The position numbers and the translations under genes are program-made. Of a DNA stretch of 64,000 nucleotides, positions 10,916 to 21,158 are shown piece after piece; the first letter of the stretch is position 1, and the number at the start of each line of letters is the position of its first letter. Source of the stretch: Lamellibrachia columna (Eukaryota > Annelida > Polychaeta > Sabellida > Siboglinidae). The DNA lies in assembly GCA_963662155.1 (NCBI GenBank), contig OY759267.1:34576976-34640975 (forward strand), given 5' to 3'. Under the pieces are notes generated by a model, which saw nothing but the letters and a program-made list of their open reading frames with translations, did not search any database and had not been told where the DNA came from.

Positions 10916-11197
10916 GACTTGTGAAGCCCCCACCTTCCCCTCAGTCCACGTGTCGTATTTGACTTGTGAAGCCCCCACCTTCCCCTTAGTCCACGTGTCT
11001 TATTTGACTTGTGAAGCCCCCACCTTCCCCTCAGTCCACGTGTCGTATTTGACTTGAGAAGCCCCCACCTTCCCCTCAGTCCACGTGTCTTATTTGACTT
11101 GTGAAGCCCCCACCTTCCCCTCAGTCCACGTGTCGTATTTGACTTGTGAAGCCCCACCTTCCCCTCAGTCCACGTGTCGTATTTGACTTGTGAAGCT
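10916..11197 (-). repeat. Minisatellite, 45-bp unit, about six copies
   Basis: Each unit starts gacttgtgaagccc on the + strand. Starts are at about 10,916, 10,961, 11,006, 11,051, 11,096, 11,141 and a partial at 11,185. Because 45 is a multiple of three, the reverse strand reads as a 15-residue repeat (HKSN-T-RGLRGRW type). One unit lost a base near 11,152. No promoter or signal supports real coding. Confidence 0.95.
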
Positions 11198-11465
11198 AAG
11201 GTATAAGGAAGAACTTAGGCTCTACATGAATACCTACTTTATATCTCCATGGAGATCGTACACAAAGGGAACCAAACAAACAATACACAGCCGTCCACTA
11301 TCCCAGTTCGTCAAATTATGTATTGATTAGGATAGCGGCTACTTTAGACATATACCATCGAATTAAGTCTTCGACTAAAACTTATTCAGTAGGTTTTGAA
11401 GGCATCGTCCTGAAAGAATTGCTCTGGTTAATAATAATGTTTACTATTAATAATGCCACTAACTG

Positions 11466-11608
11466 AAGGCGTCAACAATATCATCAGTAGGAACTTTGAA
11501 GTGCTGTTCAAACCACTTTCGGATGGTGTCCGTTTTACCCTGATCAGTGCCCACCAAGTGGCCAACAAATATATTTTCATTTGGCGAGCGATTTACTTTG
11601 TCTGCCAT
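11466..11608 (-). CDS. Candidate first coding exon, unknown protein
   Basis: Starting at the ATG at 11,608 (A-rich upstream, G at +4, a good context), the reverse strand encodes about 47 residues starting MADKVNRSPNEN, with an IRKWFEQHF segment and no low complexity. A usable donor (GTTAGT) follows at about 11,465, just before an in-frame stop. The longer open frame upstream to 11,827 is mostly proline codons from a G-rich tract and is probably untranslated. I do not recognise the family, and no second exon was found further along the reverse strand, so this may be an isolated or dead exon. Confidence 0.3.
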
Positions 11609-11753
11609 TTTTTTTTTCCAATTCATAACGAGTCTTAACGTGTATCGTTCAAAGAACATACTGTTGTACACGTTTGTGTTGGTCAACACTTCAAGGCCGG
11701 ACGATGTCGTGTTAGGAAAATACGTAAAGTGAAATGAGACGACAGAAGGAAGA

Positions 11754-11803
11754 CGGGGGGGTGGAGGTGGGGGGGGTGATGGGGTGATGGGGGGAGGGGG
11801 GGT
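11754..11803 (+). repeat. G-rich tract with G-quadruplex potential
   Basis: Several runs of four to eight G separated by one to five bases, mostly T and A. This is the typical pattern for a G-quadruplex on the + strand, immediately upstream of the exon candidate on the opposite strand. Confidence 0.7.
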
Positions 11804-11829
11804 TAAGAAATTGGAATGAAGAAACAAAA

Positions 11830-13560
11830 AAGAAGGAGATGTGGAGTTAAAGTGTTTACATACTTGGAAATATAATGAGAGTGAAGTATATCTTGAAAAT
11901 TAGGAGTGGGGTCTTTTATTAGTTTTACTAACTTGCCATAGGGGAGGCCGGGGAGGGTTGGTGCAATTTTCAATTAAATAATTGTTTTCTTAATTTAATA
12001 TAGATAGGATGCATACACTTGATATACGTATGTTCGCTCTTCCTTCATGTATTAGTATACATATTCAGGGATTTTCTATCTATTGTGGCATTTATGATAT
12101 TGCCCATTATCTGACCCCTCTTCACCAGCACCAACCTTCCCCTGTACTGGGTAAGTTGGCGCACCCCCAGGGTACGTTGGCGCATCCCATCAAATACACC
12201 AAAGGGGTTAGCAAACAGTCCTTTAATTCAATCCAAGGCACTGGACAGGCCACGAATAGGCTTTCAAACAACACAATCACAGTTGTGACATATAGAATAC
12301 AGATAACTCCCAGTACATTTTTCATGTAACCATTAGCTGCACACAGTTTGTTGGACCAATATCTTCGCGGACCTATTTTTGTCAAATATTACGGGGGGAC
12401 TGCATGGGTGTCAACGATGGACTAGGCTTCACCGATGGATCAGACTTCATTACTGACTTGCACGACACACTGCGTGACATTGGGGTTTGGTCTGTCGGTA
12501 ACAGGCCAAATCCCCATGATAACGCATGCGCCAACCCGCCCCAACAAAAAATGCGCCAACCCGCCCCAATTTGGTCGGCCGCTATTTGCGTGACACAATA
12601 AATACAATATGCAGGGAAAGATGATTTACTTCCTTTCTATGTGTGCCCAAAATGTGATACCTTAATCATGTTGCCCCCCACAGTACATGACCAGTAAGCA
12701 AGGACGGATCTAGGCTTGCTGGCAGGGGTTCTACTTATTTTAAGGGTTAATATTAGCCAGCTTATAATACTTCAGTCTTTACATCATTGACACTAGTTCC
12801 GATGTAGGCCTATATGCGTTGTTCTTTACCATAATATTTGCCACGGACACTGGGGGGGTCTAAAACCTGCACCATGGCCGTGGGGTCTTGAGACCCCCAG
12901 TACACCCTGGATCAGCTGTTTTTAGGTACCCATGGTGTAGAAGACATTTATCATGTTTCAGTTTTTTTACTCTCATGTTGTGAAAAAGTTAAAAGCTGTA
13001 ACAGCTTTTGCGTAGCATCATTTTTATGGCTGATATCTTGTTGTGTGGTATGTAACGTTGGCTTCGTATAACCTCAGGATTAGTGCAATATAAAAAAAAT
13101 TCCTTCAAACCTTCAAGCTTCCTCTGGGTATTGATTTCTTCTGTAGACTGCTCTGATCTCGTTGTTGCCTCTTGAGTGAGTGTTTGAAGACGATAGCAAG
13201 GGCATGCAGGGTAGATGTCATGTTTTGTACTTAAGGGCCCTTGAATGCATTAGATAGTGCCAAATCCAGGCTGTACAAGCACACATTAAGATTAATTATC
13301 AAGTTAGAGTAAAACAAATAAATTTATAGCAAAATGCCCCCCCCCCCACACGCCCCCTCTGGATCCAGAAAACGTGAGAAAACATTAAAGTAAAAACGGG
13401 AACGTGCTCATGAAAAGCAGGAAACACTATATTCCACGCAATTTTCTAAAAGTGCAGCAAGACACGTTTGACAGCTGTAGTGACTATTCAACACATCTAA
13501 TGAATTGTTTAGTTTCATTGAACATTAATATGCATTAAGCATTTGTAAACATAATGTAAA
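11830..13560. other. No gene recognised; short GC motifs repeated
   Basis: Two pairs of short repeats occur: ttggcgcaccc and ttggcgcatccc near 12,155-12,190, and gcgccaacccgccccaa twice near 12,530-12,570. The two pairs are roughly inverted relative to each other. Small open frames at 12,009-12,385 and 12,404-12,601 have no splice or family support. A run of nine C lies near 13,337. Confidence 0.4.
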
Positions 13561-13582
13561 TGAGAGTAGGTCACCCATTGAT

Positions 13583-13765
13583 ATGGAGCGCACTAACATA
13601 ATGTTTGAAACGTTGGACTCGCAATTGAGAGGTCACGTGCTCCTATCATCTGTTCCTGCCGTTTTGATGGTTGAACAATTTCGAACAGACCACGTTGCCT
13701 CCGTTCACTCAGCTGTACAAATGAGTACATGGCTACACACATTTGATGATTTATTGAGTGAATAA
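13583..13765 (+). other. Short ORF over a tRNA-like relic
   Basis: A 60-codon ORF. Its middle, around 13,605-13,645, reads cgttggactcgcaatt then gaggtcacgtgctc, which resembles the anticodon arm to T arm of a tRNA-derived SINE. The ORF itself has no recognised domain, so I prefer the relic reading. Confidence 0.25.
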
Positions 13766-13769
13766 TGTA

Positions 13770-14150
13770 TGCGCAGTAATTACAGCATGGCTGAATTCTT
13801 CCTGGAGAGGTTGTTTTCGTGTTGGAATGAACAGGTTACTATCGGTGAAGTGTAAATCTCTTTGAATGGTTCCAAGGGTCAGATGCAGCGCTATTACTGA
13901 CCGTTACCGTTTTACTAACCAACGTTTTAATACAGTTTAATATACGTGATTATCATGCTGCCATATTGTGCCGGAAATCTAACTACCAATAGCAGAGCTT
14001 AGTGCAACCTAAACCATCACTAGGATTGTGAAATCACGTTCCTAAGACTTCAGGGTTAGGCTCTATACAACGCTTCAGTTCTAGAAACGCCACAGTACAT
14101 AACCGACCAACAATCTTCACATACCAAAATACACTCAAATTACAAGTGTC
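13770..14150. other. No feature seen
   Basis: Unique-looking non-coding sequence up to the minisatellite. Confidence 0.4.
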
Positions 14151-14151
14151 T

Positions 14152-14575
14152 CAGAGCAACCAAAGGGCATGGACTGTGTCTTGGGGGACCAAAGGGCACG
14201 GACTGTGTCTTGTGGGAACAAAGGGCATGGACTGTGTCTTGGGTGACCAAAGGGCATGGACTGTGTCCTGGGGGGCCAAATGATTGGTTTGTGTCTCAGG
14301 GGGACCAAAGGGCATGGCATGTGTCTCAGAGGAACTAAAGGGCATGGATTGTGTCTTGGGGGAACAAAGAGCACAGTCTGTGTCTCAGAGGAACCAAAGG
14401 GCATGGTCTGTGTCTCAGAGGAACCAAAGGGCATGGTATATGTCTTGGGGGACCAAATGATTGGTCTGTGTCCCCCCTGGGACACAGACCAATCATTTGG
14501 TCTGTGTCTCAGAGGAACCAAAGGGCATGGTATGTGTCTTGGGGGACCAAAGGGCATGGTCTGTCTTAGTGGGAC
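14152..14575 (+). repeat. Minisatellite, ~30-bp unit, about 14 copies
   Basis: Units contain accaaagggcatgg followed by a ctgtgtct(c/t) string with small variants. Open frames on both strands (Cys/Gly-rich on +, Pro-rich on -) are consequences of the repeat. A perfect inverted repeat at 14,453-14,500 marks a local inversion. Confidence 0.95.
14453..14500. repeat. Perfect 22-bp inverted repeat (hairpin) in the minisatellite
   Basis: Arms 14,453-14,474 and 14,479-14,500 are exact reverse complements with a 4-base loop (ccct). It is the only place where minisatellite units face each other, so it is the edge of an inverted unit and could extrude as a cruciform. Confidence 0.9.
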
Positions 14576-14599
14576 TAAATGGTATGTGTTGACCTTTCA

Positions 14600-15029
14600 T
14601 AGTGTACATCTTTCTGAATTTGTCAGAACATTTTGTTTTGTTTGAGAAAAAACTGCCCCAGTAGATTCATATTCCATAAGTACACATCATTGCAAGTTGA
14701 ATATTTAAAAATATTCCCCAGCATTACACGGTAAACAACAGAAATTTGTATTTAAAGCGAAGTCAAACTTAATGTTAGATTATGTCGCACTTGTAGGATT
14801 TTGATTCTAACAATATTCTAAATAATATTTATTTTATTCACAGAATTTCACATTTGTGAAATAAACATACTAGAACACGATAAATGTAGACATACTTTTA
14901 TTTTATTAGTTTTACCTGTTGTTATTAGATCAAATCATATGGACTAATACTTTGTCCGTCCTCTTTACAAAAATGACACTTTGATTGGCGCATACTTGAA
15001 GATTACTATCAAACTACTACATCTGACGG
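14600..15029. other. AT-rich, no gene seen
   Basis: No coding, splice or repeat evidence. Confidence 0.4.
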
Positions 15030-15600
15030 TATAGTGTCATCACTGGTGACACTATAATATTTTAGTGTTGTAATCATTGGTGACACTATAATATGTTGGT
15101 GTCATGGCATCACTGGTGACAGACACTATAATTTGTTGTTGTGTCATCATTTGTGACACAATGATGGGTCTGTGTTGTGTCATTACTGGTGACACTATGA
15201 TTTGTCTGTGTACGTTACACTAATGTGTATGTGTTGTGTCATCAGTGGTGACACTATATATTCTGTTACACTAGTGTCATCACTGTTGACACTACAATAT
15301 GTTATTGTGTCATCACTGATGACACTCTATGTGTCTGTGTTGTATCATTATTAATGACGCTAATATGTTCGTGTAGTGTCATCACTTTTGACATTACAAT
15401 ATGTTATTGTGTAATCACTGGTGACACTCTATAATGTGTCTGTGGTGTATCATTATTAATGACACTAATATGTTAGTGTAGTGTCATCACTGGTGATATC
15501 ATAACGTGTTGTTATTGTGTCAACAAGGGTGACTATATAATCATTGGTGTACTGTCATCACTGTTGACATATTTCACATTTATTCATCACTGCTGACACT
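15030..15600. repeat. Array of quasi-palindromic GTGTCA...TGACAC units
   Basis: About a dozen degenerate copies of a unit centred on gtgtcatcactggtgacac, spaced roughly 45-55 bp by AT-rich sequence with tgtt. The arms GTGTCA and TGACAC are complementary, so each unit can form a small hairpin. Spacing is irregular. Confidence 0.85.
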
Positions 15601-15603
15601 AAC

Positions 15604-15825
15604 ATGTCACTGTATACACATAGTACATGTGCATTAGTAGTTGTTCTGTTACTGGCAACAGTTACCATGGCAAACTGTTACCACAGTAACTGGTTACCAT
15701 GGCAACCTGTTAACAGTTTTCAACCTCAAACTTCTAGCAAATTAGCAAATGAAGAGCCCCAGAAACCAACGCATCTAGCCACAACAAAACATACATATTT
15801 CACATTTATTACGAATACAATTTGA
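15604..15825 (+). CDS. Small ORF with signal-peptide-like N terminus, copy 1
   Basis: A 73-codon ORF. Residues 1-23 read as a signal peptide: short polar start, a hydrophobic core ALVVVLLLATVTMA, then NC. The rest is polar, with a W-x2-W-x2 stretch and no cysteine pairs. A second, almost identical copy lies at 15,925-16,146. Coding is uncertain because the ORF ends inside the duplicated block and no splice sites or poly(A) signal were matched. It could equally be a chance ORF in a repeat. Confidence 0.3.
   Translation: MSLYTHSTCALVVVLLLATVTMANCYHSNWLPWQPVNSFQPQTSSKLANEEPQKPTHLATTKHTYFTFITNTI
15693..15706. promoter_or_regulatory. X-box-like (RFX) motif
   Basis: gttaccatggcaac fits the RFX consensus GTNRCC-N(0-3)-RGYAAC. 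It recurs at 16,014-16,027 in the second copy, and a one-base variant lies about 32 bp upstream of each. It sits within the small ORF, so regulatory use is speculative. Confidence 0.3.
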
Positions 15826-15924
15826 TTAAATATTTTCTTGATTTTAATATATAATCATTGGTGTACTGTCATCACTGTTGACATTATAATATGTCACTGT
15901 AGTGTCATCATTGCTGACACTAAC

Positions 15925-16146
15925 ATGTCACTGTATACACATAGTACATGTGCATTAGTAGTTGTTCTGTTACTGGCAACAGTTACCATGGCAAACTGTT
16001 ACCACAGTAACTGGTTACCATGGCAACCTGTTAACAGTTTTCAACCTCAACCTTCTAGCAAATTAGCAAATGAAGAGCCCCAGAAACCAACGCATCTAGC
16101 CACAACAAAACATACATATTTCACATTTATTACGAATACAATTTGA
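15925..16146 (+). CDS. Small ORF with signal-peptide-like N terminus, copy 2
   Basis: 73 codons, differing from copy 1 by one visible residue change (T to P at about residue 43). An in-frame extension upstream to 15,838 lies within the hairpin repeat, so the internal ATG matching copy 1 is preferred. The duplicated block is about 315-320 bp (15,536-15,850 and 15,850-16,170). Confidence 0.3.
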   Translation: MSLYTHSTCALVVVLLLATVTMANCYHSNWLPWQPVNSFQPQPSSKLANEEPQKPTHLATTKHTYFTFITNTI

Positions 16147-16539
16147 TTAAATATTTTCTTGATTTTAATCTAACGTGAGCCAAATAGATTACACCCAATA
16201 CATGCATTCATGATCAAACAATCAAACGTTGGAGTAGAATCCAAAAAGACAAACAAATTAGGAAAAAGAAATAACGTCAAGGCATAAAAATTGGCAAGCC
16301 AATTGTAGCAAAGCAGCTACAATGGTTACCAGAACTGTTTCCAGCAGAATGCCACTGACAATCCTTTGTTAACTGTCATGATATGTCATTGTGAGACAAT
16401 TATGCCCACTCTGGCTTCTAGCGTCCACTATTATACTCTGGTCAGATAAGTGACCTCTACATATTCTGAAGGTACAAGTCAGTAGCCCGTCTTGCTTAAA
16501 GCACAACACGCTGCTATTTTCTGAGTACATGGCAGGTTG

Positions 16540-17140
16540 TACACCAGAACTGATACTGTTGATTAGGAATACATGTGTACAAACACCCAACGTGTACACA
16601 GCATGTTGTACACCAGCACTGATACTGTTGTTATTAATATAGCTGTACACACCTCCAATGTGTACACACCATTTTGTATGCGAGCACACACTGTTGATTA
16701 GGAATACACATGTACACACAGTTAATGTATACACATCATGTTGAACACCAGCATTGATACTGTTGTTTATAAATACATGTGTACACACCCAATGTGTACA
16801 CAACACACAAACCTGTTGTTTATAAATACATGTGTACACACCCAATGTGTACACCACACACAAACCTGTTGTTTAAGAATACAACATGGTGTACACCAGC
16901 ACAGATACTACTGTTGATTAGGAATACACATGTAATGTGTACACAGCATGTTGTACACCAGCACGGGTACTGTTGATTATGAATACTGTTGTACACATCC
17001 CAATGTGTACACATGTTGAACACCAGAACATATACTGTTGATTAGGAATACACAATGTGTACATAGCACGATGCACAACAGTTGTACACCAGCACTGTTA
17101 TGGTTGATAAGGAATACACATGTACACACCCAGTGTATGC
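16540..17140. repeat. Minisatellite, degenerate ~60-70 bp unit
   Basis: Recurring blocks caccagcactgatactgttg, attaggaatacacatgt and acccaatgtgtacaca, with variable order and gaps. Cys/Val/Tyr-rich ORFs on the - strand are repeat artefacts. Confidence 0.9.
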
Positions 17141-17319
17141 CAAGCTGTATGCCCTATGTATGCTAAAACTGCTGCCAACTTTAATTTATATTGCTCTATA
17201 TATTAGCCTGATGTACATAGAAAGTTGACTGTTACGTGATCATAGACGCCCGCACATTTACTTGCTGTATTCTGTCTAAATGACATTGAATCTGTTGATA
17301 GAACAAGACAATCCCAAAG

Positions 17320-17655
17320 TCTGGAGCACACAAGCTCTTGTACTCATCAGGAGCAGACAATGCTCATCGGGAGCAGTCAGTGCTCCTATACTCGTTAAAA
17401 GCAGTAAATGTGCTCCTATATGCATCAGGAGCACTGCTCATCGAGCGCAAACTGTGCTCCAAGTCCCGTCACAATGTGTCACTTTCATAGGATCTCCTCA
17501 TGACCAAACAGTGCTCTTATAATTGTCGAGAGCAGTGCTCTTTGTGAGCAAACAGTGCTCCTATTCTCATCAAGAGCAGTGCTCCTCATGAGCGAACATA
17601 CTCTTATACTCACAGCAGTGCTCATGATGAAACAGTGCTCCTTTTTTCGTCAAGA
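17320..17655. repeat. Degenerate repeat rich in GAGCA...TGCTC dyads
   Basis: More than ten copies of gagca and tgctc half-sites, often fused as gagcagtgctc, in a ~35-bp loose period. Distinct from the arrays on either side. Confidence 0.8.
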
Positions 17656-17699
17656 GAAAGTTCACTTTCGTGGTGATCTCCTCTGGCATGTCTCTGGTG

Positions 17700-18055
17700 A
17701 CAACAGCTACAAAGAAACAGGACACTTCATACAACAGCTACAAAAAGACAGGATACTTCATACAATAGCTAAAAAGAGACAGGACACTTCATACAACAGC
17801 TACAAAGAGACAGGACACTTCATGCAACAGCTACAAAAAGACAGGATACTTCATACAACAGCTACACAGATACAGGACACTTCACACAACAGCTACAAAG
17901 AGACAGGACATTTCCTACAAAAGCTACAAAGAGACAGGACACTTCATACAACAGCTATAAAGAGACAGGACACTTCCTACAACAGCTACAAAGAGACAGG
18001 ACACTTCATACAACAGCTACAAAGAGGCAGCACACTTCATACAACAGCTTCTTAC
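17700..18055 (+). repeat. Minisatellite, ~32-bp unit, about 11 copies
   Basis: The unit contains acagctacaaagagacagg followed by acacttcatacaa. Because 32 is not a multiple of three the reading frame rotates, so the 195-codon ORF across it is an artefact. Confidence 0.95.
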
Positions 18056-18059
18056 CCAG

Positions 18060-18930
18060 AAACTGTTAGAATATATCGATTACCAGAAACTGACTTGATA
18101 TTGCACACAGTAGTAGTCAATTATTACAATTATGCAATATGACAAGTGTCATTATCAATTGTTTTAGTATCCCGCATGCACGCACACAAGCACACCTGCA
18201 TGCACACACGCACAACTGAAATGATTGAAAACTGATAAGAAAGAAATTATAGATTAGACAAATCTACACTGGTTGTATAAGAAATAAATGGGACAGATCA
18301 TTAATTAACCTTGAGGTTCTAATCATACGAATAAAGTGCCGGTGATTTTTACAGTATCCCATATGACAATTTTTGCTCTATGGAAAATTATTTCTTAACA
18401 TGGATGTGTCCATATTTGAGGGCTGCGACACTTATGCTTTGCCCAAATAAATATTTCTAGTGGACGGTTGGCAACAAATGCTCGTGTCAATGATGGAAGG
18501 ATCCCTGGTGTACGAAGACAGAATCCGGTTTGTTTGTGCGACAAATGACAGGGAGCATACTCCAAGTTGATTGTCTCGAAAATAAGTGTAGGATTTGACA
18601 AAAACACTACTGCAGGTCGATGACAAGACAACAATACACGTGAAGTTTTTATTAAAACTAAATTGTAACTTTAGCACACTGTGGACTGACTTCTAGCGTT
18701 GTTTCAATGGGGAAAATCAACAGTGTACTTCATTCAATCGTATCCTCTTGCGAGGGAGTTTGCAGAATTGATTGAGCCGTGTCTTGGACACTTCTGCAGT
18801 GGTTCATGAGAGATGGAGTCCACAGCAGGCTACACATTTACCCCGTGTGGGATCTTTTACTTCCCCTGACATAGACACCAGATAGAAGGGACCAACGGCT
18901 TTTACTGTCTCTTCCGAAAGAATGTTACAG
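18060..18930. other. No gene assigned
   Basis: A short CA/GC dinucleotide-like tract lies near 18,175-18,215. Reverse-strand open frames at 18,395-18,677 are unrecognised. Nothing else is supported. Confidence 0.4.
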
Positions 18931-18931
18931 A

Positions 18932-19025
18932 TGGTCAGTAACACATTACAACATGTGGTCAGTAACATGTTATAACATGTGGTCAGTAACATGTTACAAC
19001 ATGTGGTCAGTAACACGTTACAAGA
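18932..19025. repeat. Short tandem repeat, ~26-bp unit, about four copies
   Basis: Copies of ggtcagtaacatgttacaac with minor changes. The core aacatgtt is palindromic. Confidence 0.85.
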
Positions 19026-19101
19026 TGGCTTCAGGTTGATGTAAGAGCTTTTTAAGACCAATACTTTGAAAATCTAAGACCTCCTTCATAGACAGATTCA
19101 A

Positions 19102-20010
19102 TTGAAAACAAAGCAATTTGACATCCTCTTGAACGTCCATCTTGGACATGTCACATTTGACACACCTATCAGATGTGTAACCAACGACAATAAGACATCA
19201 TGCCGCCCAAGCATCGCCAAAAAAAGCTCGTCAGAGGCTACTCGCTTTGAAGGTATTGACAATGAACTACTAAAACTTACCTTTATTGCAACTCTGAGTG
19301 ACAGTGATGTTATAAAACAATTGAAACGAGCTCTGTTCCCGCAAGAGATTGCTGACAAAATAGACTACTTAGCAGCTCAGATTGAGCAACTAAAACAAAC
19401 TGTGAAAGAGAAGGACGAGAAAATCAAACAACTTGAAAGTAGAGTCGACTTGTTAGAATCGGCCAACGACAGCATCGACCAATATTCTAGAAGATCCAAT
19501 TTGAGAATAGAAGGAATACCCGAATCTGTAGGTATTGGTGAAATTGAAAATGCAATCCTAGACATTGTCAATGATCATATGAAGTTAACCTCAGTCCTGC
19601 AGTCTCAGAGAGATTGAGCGAGCGCACAGAATTGGCCGCCCTAAAACGGATGGCGGGCGACCCCGCACTAAGATTTTTACACTAAATAGCGAACGTCGGA
19701 GGGACATACACAGCTCGAATCAACCTAAAACATCACAATACAGCCTCGGGTCTAAACCTTCGTTTATTTGTTAATGAACACCTCACGTAAACTCGTTCTG
19801 AACTTCTGTATGAACTTGGAAAAAAAATGAACTGATTTCTGACTGTTGGTCTTTCAATAGGAATATCTTGTACACAGACACTCAGGGTGTTGTCCATCAA
19901 GTACGAAGTAAACAGGACGCATGTTTCAAGGTGCGCAGTGTTTGACGCCTGCGTTACGTAACTCCTGCGGACATTCCCGAGACACAGCTGCGTCAAATGA
20001 CGTAAGCATT
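19102..20010 (+). pseudogene. LINE ORF1 (L1-ORF1p-like) remnant
   Basis: The first 171 codons hold a coiled coil (about residues 85-120: EQLKQTVKEKDEKIKQLESR) followed by the RRM-type core signature QYSRRSNLRIEGIPE. A one-base frame change near 19,613 leads into EIERAHRIGRPK and a basic TDGGRPRTKIF stretch, the usual continuation. Weaker pieces (SELLYELGKKMN) follow to about 20,000. Such proteins bind RNA and accompany an endonuclease/RT ORF2, but no ORF2 is present here. Stops and shifts show it is inactive. The true start is uncertain; an alternative ATG lies at 19,202 in another frame. Confidence 0.75.
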
Positions 20011-20240
20011 GTCTGGCACTTGCACACCTTCAATTAATATAACCTATCCATATTATACGGATAGATGATTTATTACAGAGTATCATTTTATTTTTCAGAC
20101 TAAATACAATTACAGTAATCTATTTAGTTATGCTGATTTGTAGTTGGTACATGCCAAATCAAGGCAGTAGGTTAATATATTACTATTGTTTTTGTTTTAA
20201 AAACAATTTTTCGATATCAAGAATATAACCACCTAAGCCT
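20011..20240. other. AT-rich spacer
   Basis: Contains a short imperfect inverted repeat near 20,045-20,068 (tatccata...tacggata). No gene. Confidence 0.4.
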
Positions 20241-20349
20241 ATGTGCGCATATCATTTAATGGGCACGTGAGATTATTAATGATTGGCAGACCTATCTCAC
20301 CATTGTATTGTGACTTGTATTATCACCATTACTCTCGGTACCTCGATGG

Positions 20350-20535
20350 TAAGCACGTTGAACAATCCCAAGGACTGGATAGCGTGCTGTATAACAACGT
20401 ACCTTTACTTGAGGTTTTCTTACAGGTGTTGGGGTAGTTTTTTTGGTGGACCGAGAGTAAATAGTATAAAGGATCACTTAAATCGGATCGTTGTTGCCTA
20501 TCCCCATTTTGTGTGTTTACACAAGTAGGTGTCAT
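20350..20535 (+). repeat. Dispersed gene-fragment repeat, copy 1
   Basis: Matches 40,483-40,687 over about 190 bp: a gtaagcacgttgaacaatccc donor-like start, a ~75-bp intron-like stretch ending cttacag, then an exon-like segment ending with codons for AYPHFVC. The donor is intact here but reads ttaagca in the other copy. The exon-like part here contains an early stop (after GVG), so this copy is non-functional if it was ever coding. Confidence 0.6.
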
Positions 20536-20789
20536 AATGTCGAATTTCTGCGAATTGCTATTATATGAATTATTTTCCTGAATATGGTGAGGTAAATGTT
20601 AGAGTGTATATAGACGAATTGCATCGACAAGTTATGCAATAATAGTATCCAAGTGTGGTGTGGGAGCCCACATTGGAAGTTTATTGTTAGGCATGGGGCA
20701 TGACCAGGTTATGCAATAATTGTACCCATGATGTTTTCGCTTTTGGCGTGGTACATTATATTAAAAGGGGTATCAACGTAATGGGACCG

Positions 20790-21135
20790 TCCACGACACG
20801 TTCGTCGTCTCCAAGTCATGTTGACGGCCGACTTACAGAGCGTTCAGCCGACCGTTCAACTGCCTTCCCCGCGCGCGCGACACCAGTGCGTCCGCACGAG
20901 CTATCGTCACGACACGTTAGCCGTCGTCACGACACGTTAGCCGTCTCCACGACATATTGCCGGCTGACATACTATACGTCCAGCTGACCGTTCAACTGTC
21001 TTCCCCGTGTGTGACACCAGAGCGTCCGCGTCAGCCGTCGTCATGAAACATCGCCGTCTCCACGATCTATTGACATCTGGCTTACTATCGTCCAGCCGAC
21101 AACAACCTCGACATCACTGGGGTCGAACGTATTCT
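20790..21135 (+). repeat. GC-rich imperfect duplication
   Basis: Recurring blocks acgacacgtt, gccgtcgtcacgacacgttagccg, gaccgttcaactg(c/t)cttcccc and ccagcgtccgc make two diverged ~150-bp copies. The base composition is clearly richer in G+C than its surroundings. No consistent reading frame. Confidence 0.7.
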
Positions 21136-21158
21136 GCTGCCGGTGAGATTATGTGACC

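Larger units (their letters stand above)
15536..16170 (+). repeat. ~318-bp tandem duplication
   Basis: The string tcattggtgtactgtcatca starts at 15,541 and again at 15,855, and homology continues to tcttgattttaat. The second copy has about 7 extra bases in its palindromic part. Each copy holds the motif gttaccatggcaac. Confidence 0.9.

Noticed and set aside
10891..11197. CRISPR-like regular repeats
   Set aside because: Units are adjacent without unique spacers, and the context is animal DNA.
11609..11827. Proline-rich N-terminal extension of the - strand ORF
   Set aside because: Encoded by a G-run tract; the ATG at 11,608 has the better context and normal composition.
14135..14645. Overlapping ORFs of 64-140 codons on both strands
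   Set aside because: Generated by the 30-bp minisatellite; open on both strands because the unit lacks stop words.
17555..18142. 195-codon ORF with RQDTSYNSYKETGHF repeats
   Set aside because: A by-product of a 32-bp minisatellite lacking stops in all three rotated frames; no signal or domain.
18171..18215. CA-rich tract as a microsatellite of note
   Set aside because: Short, impure and common in animal DNA.
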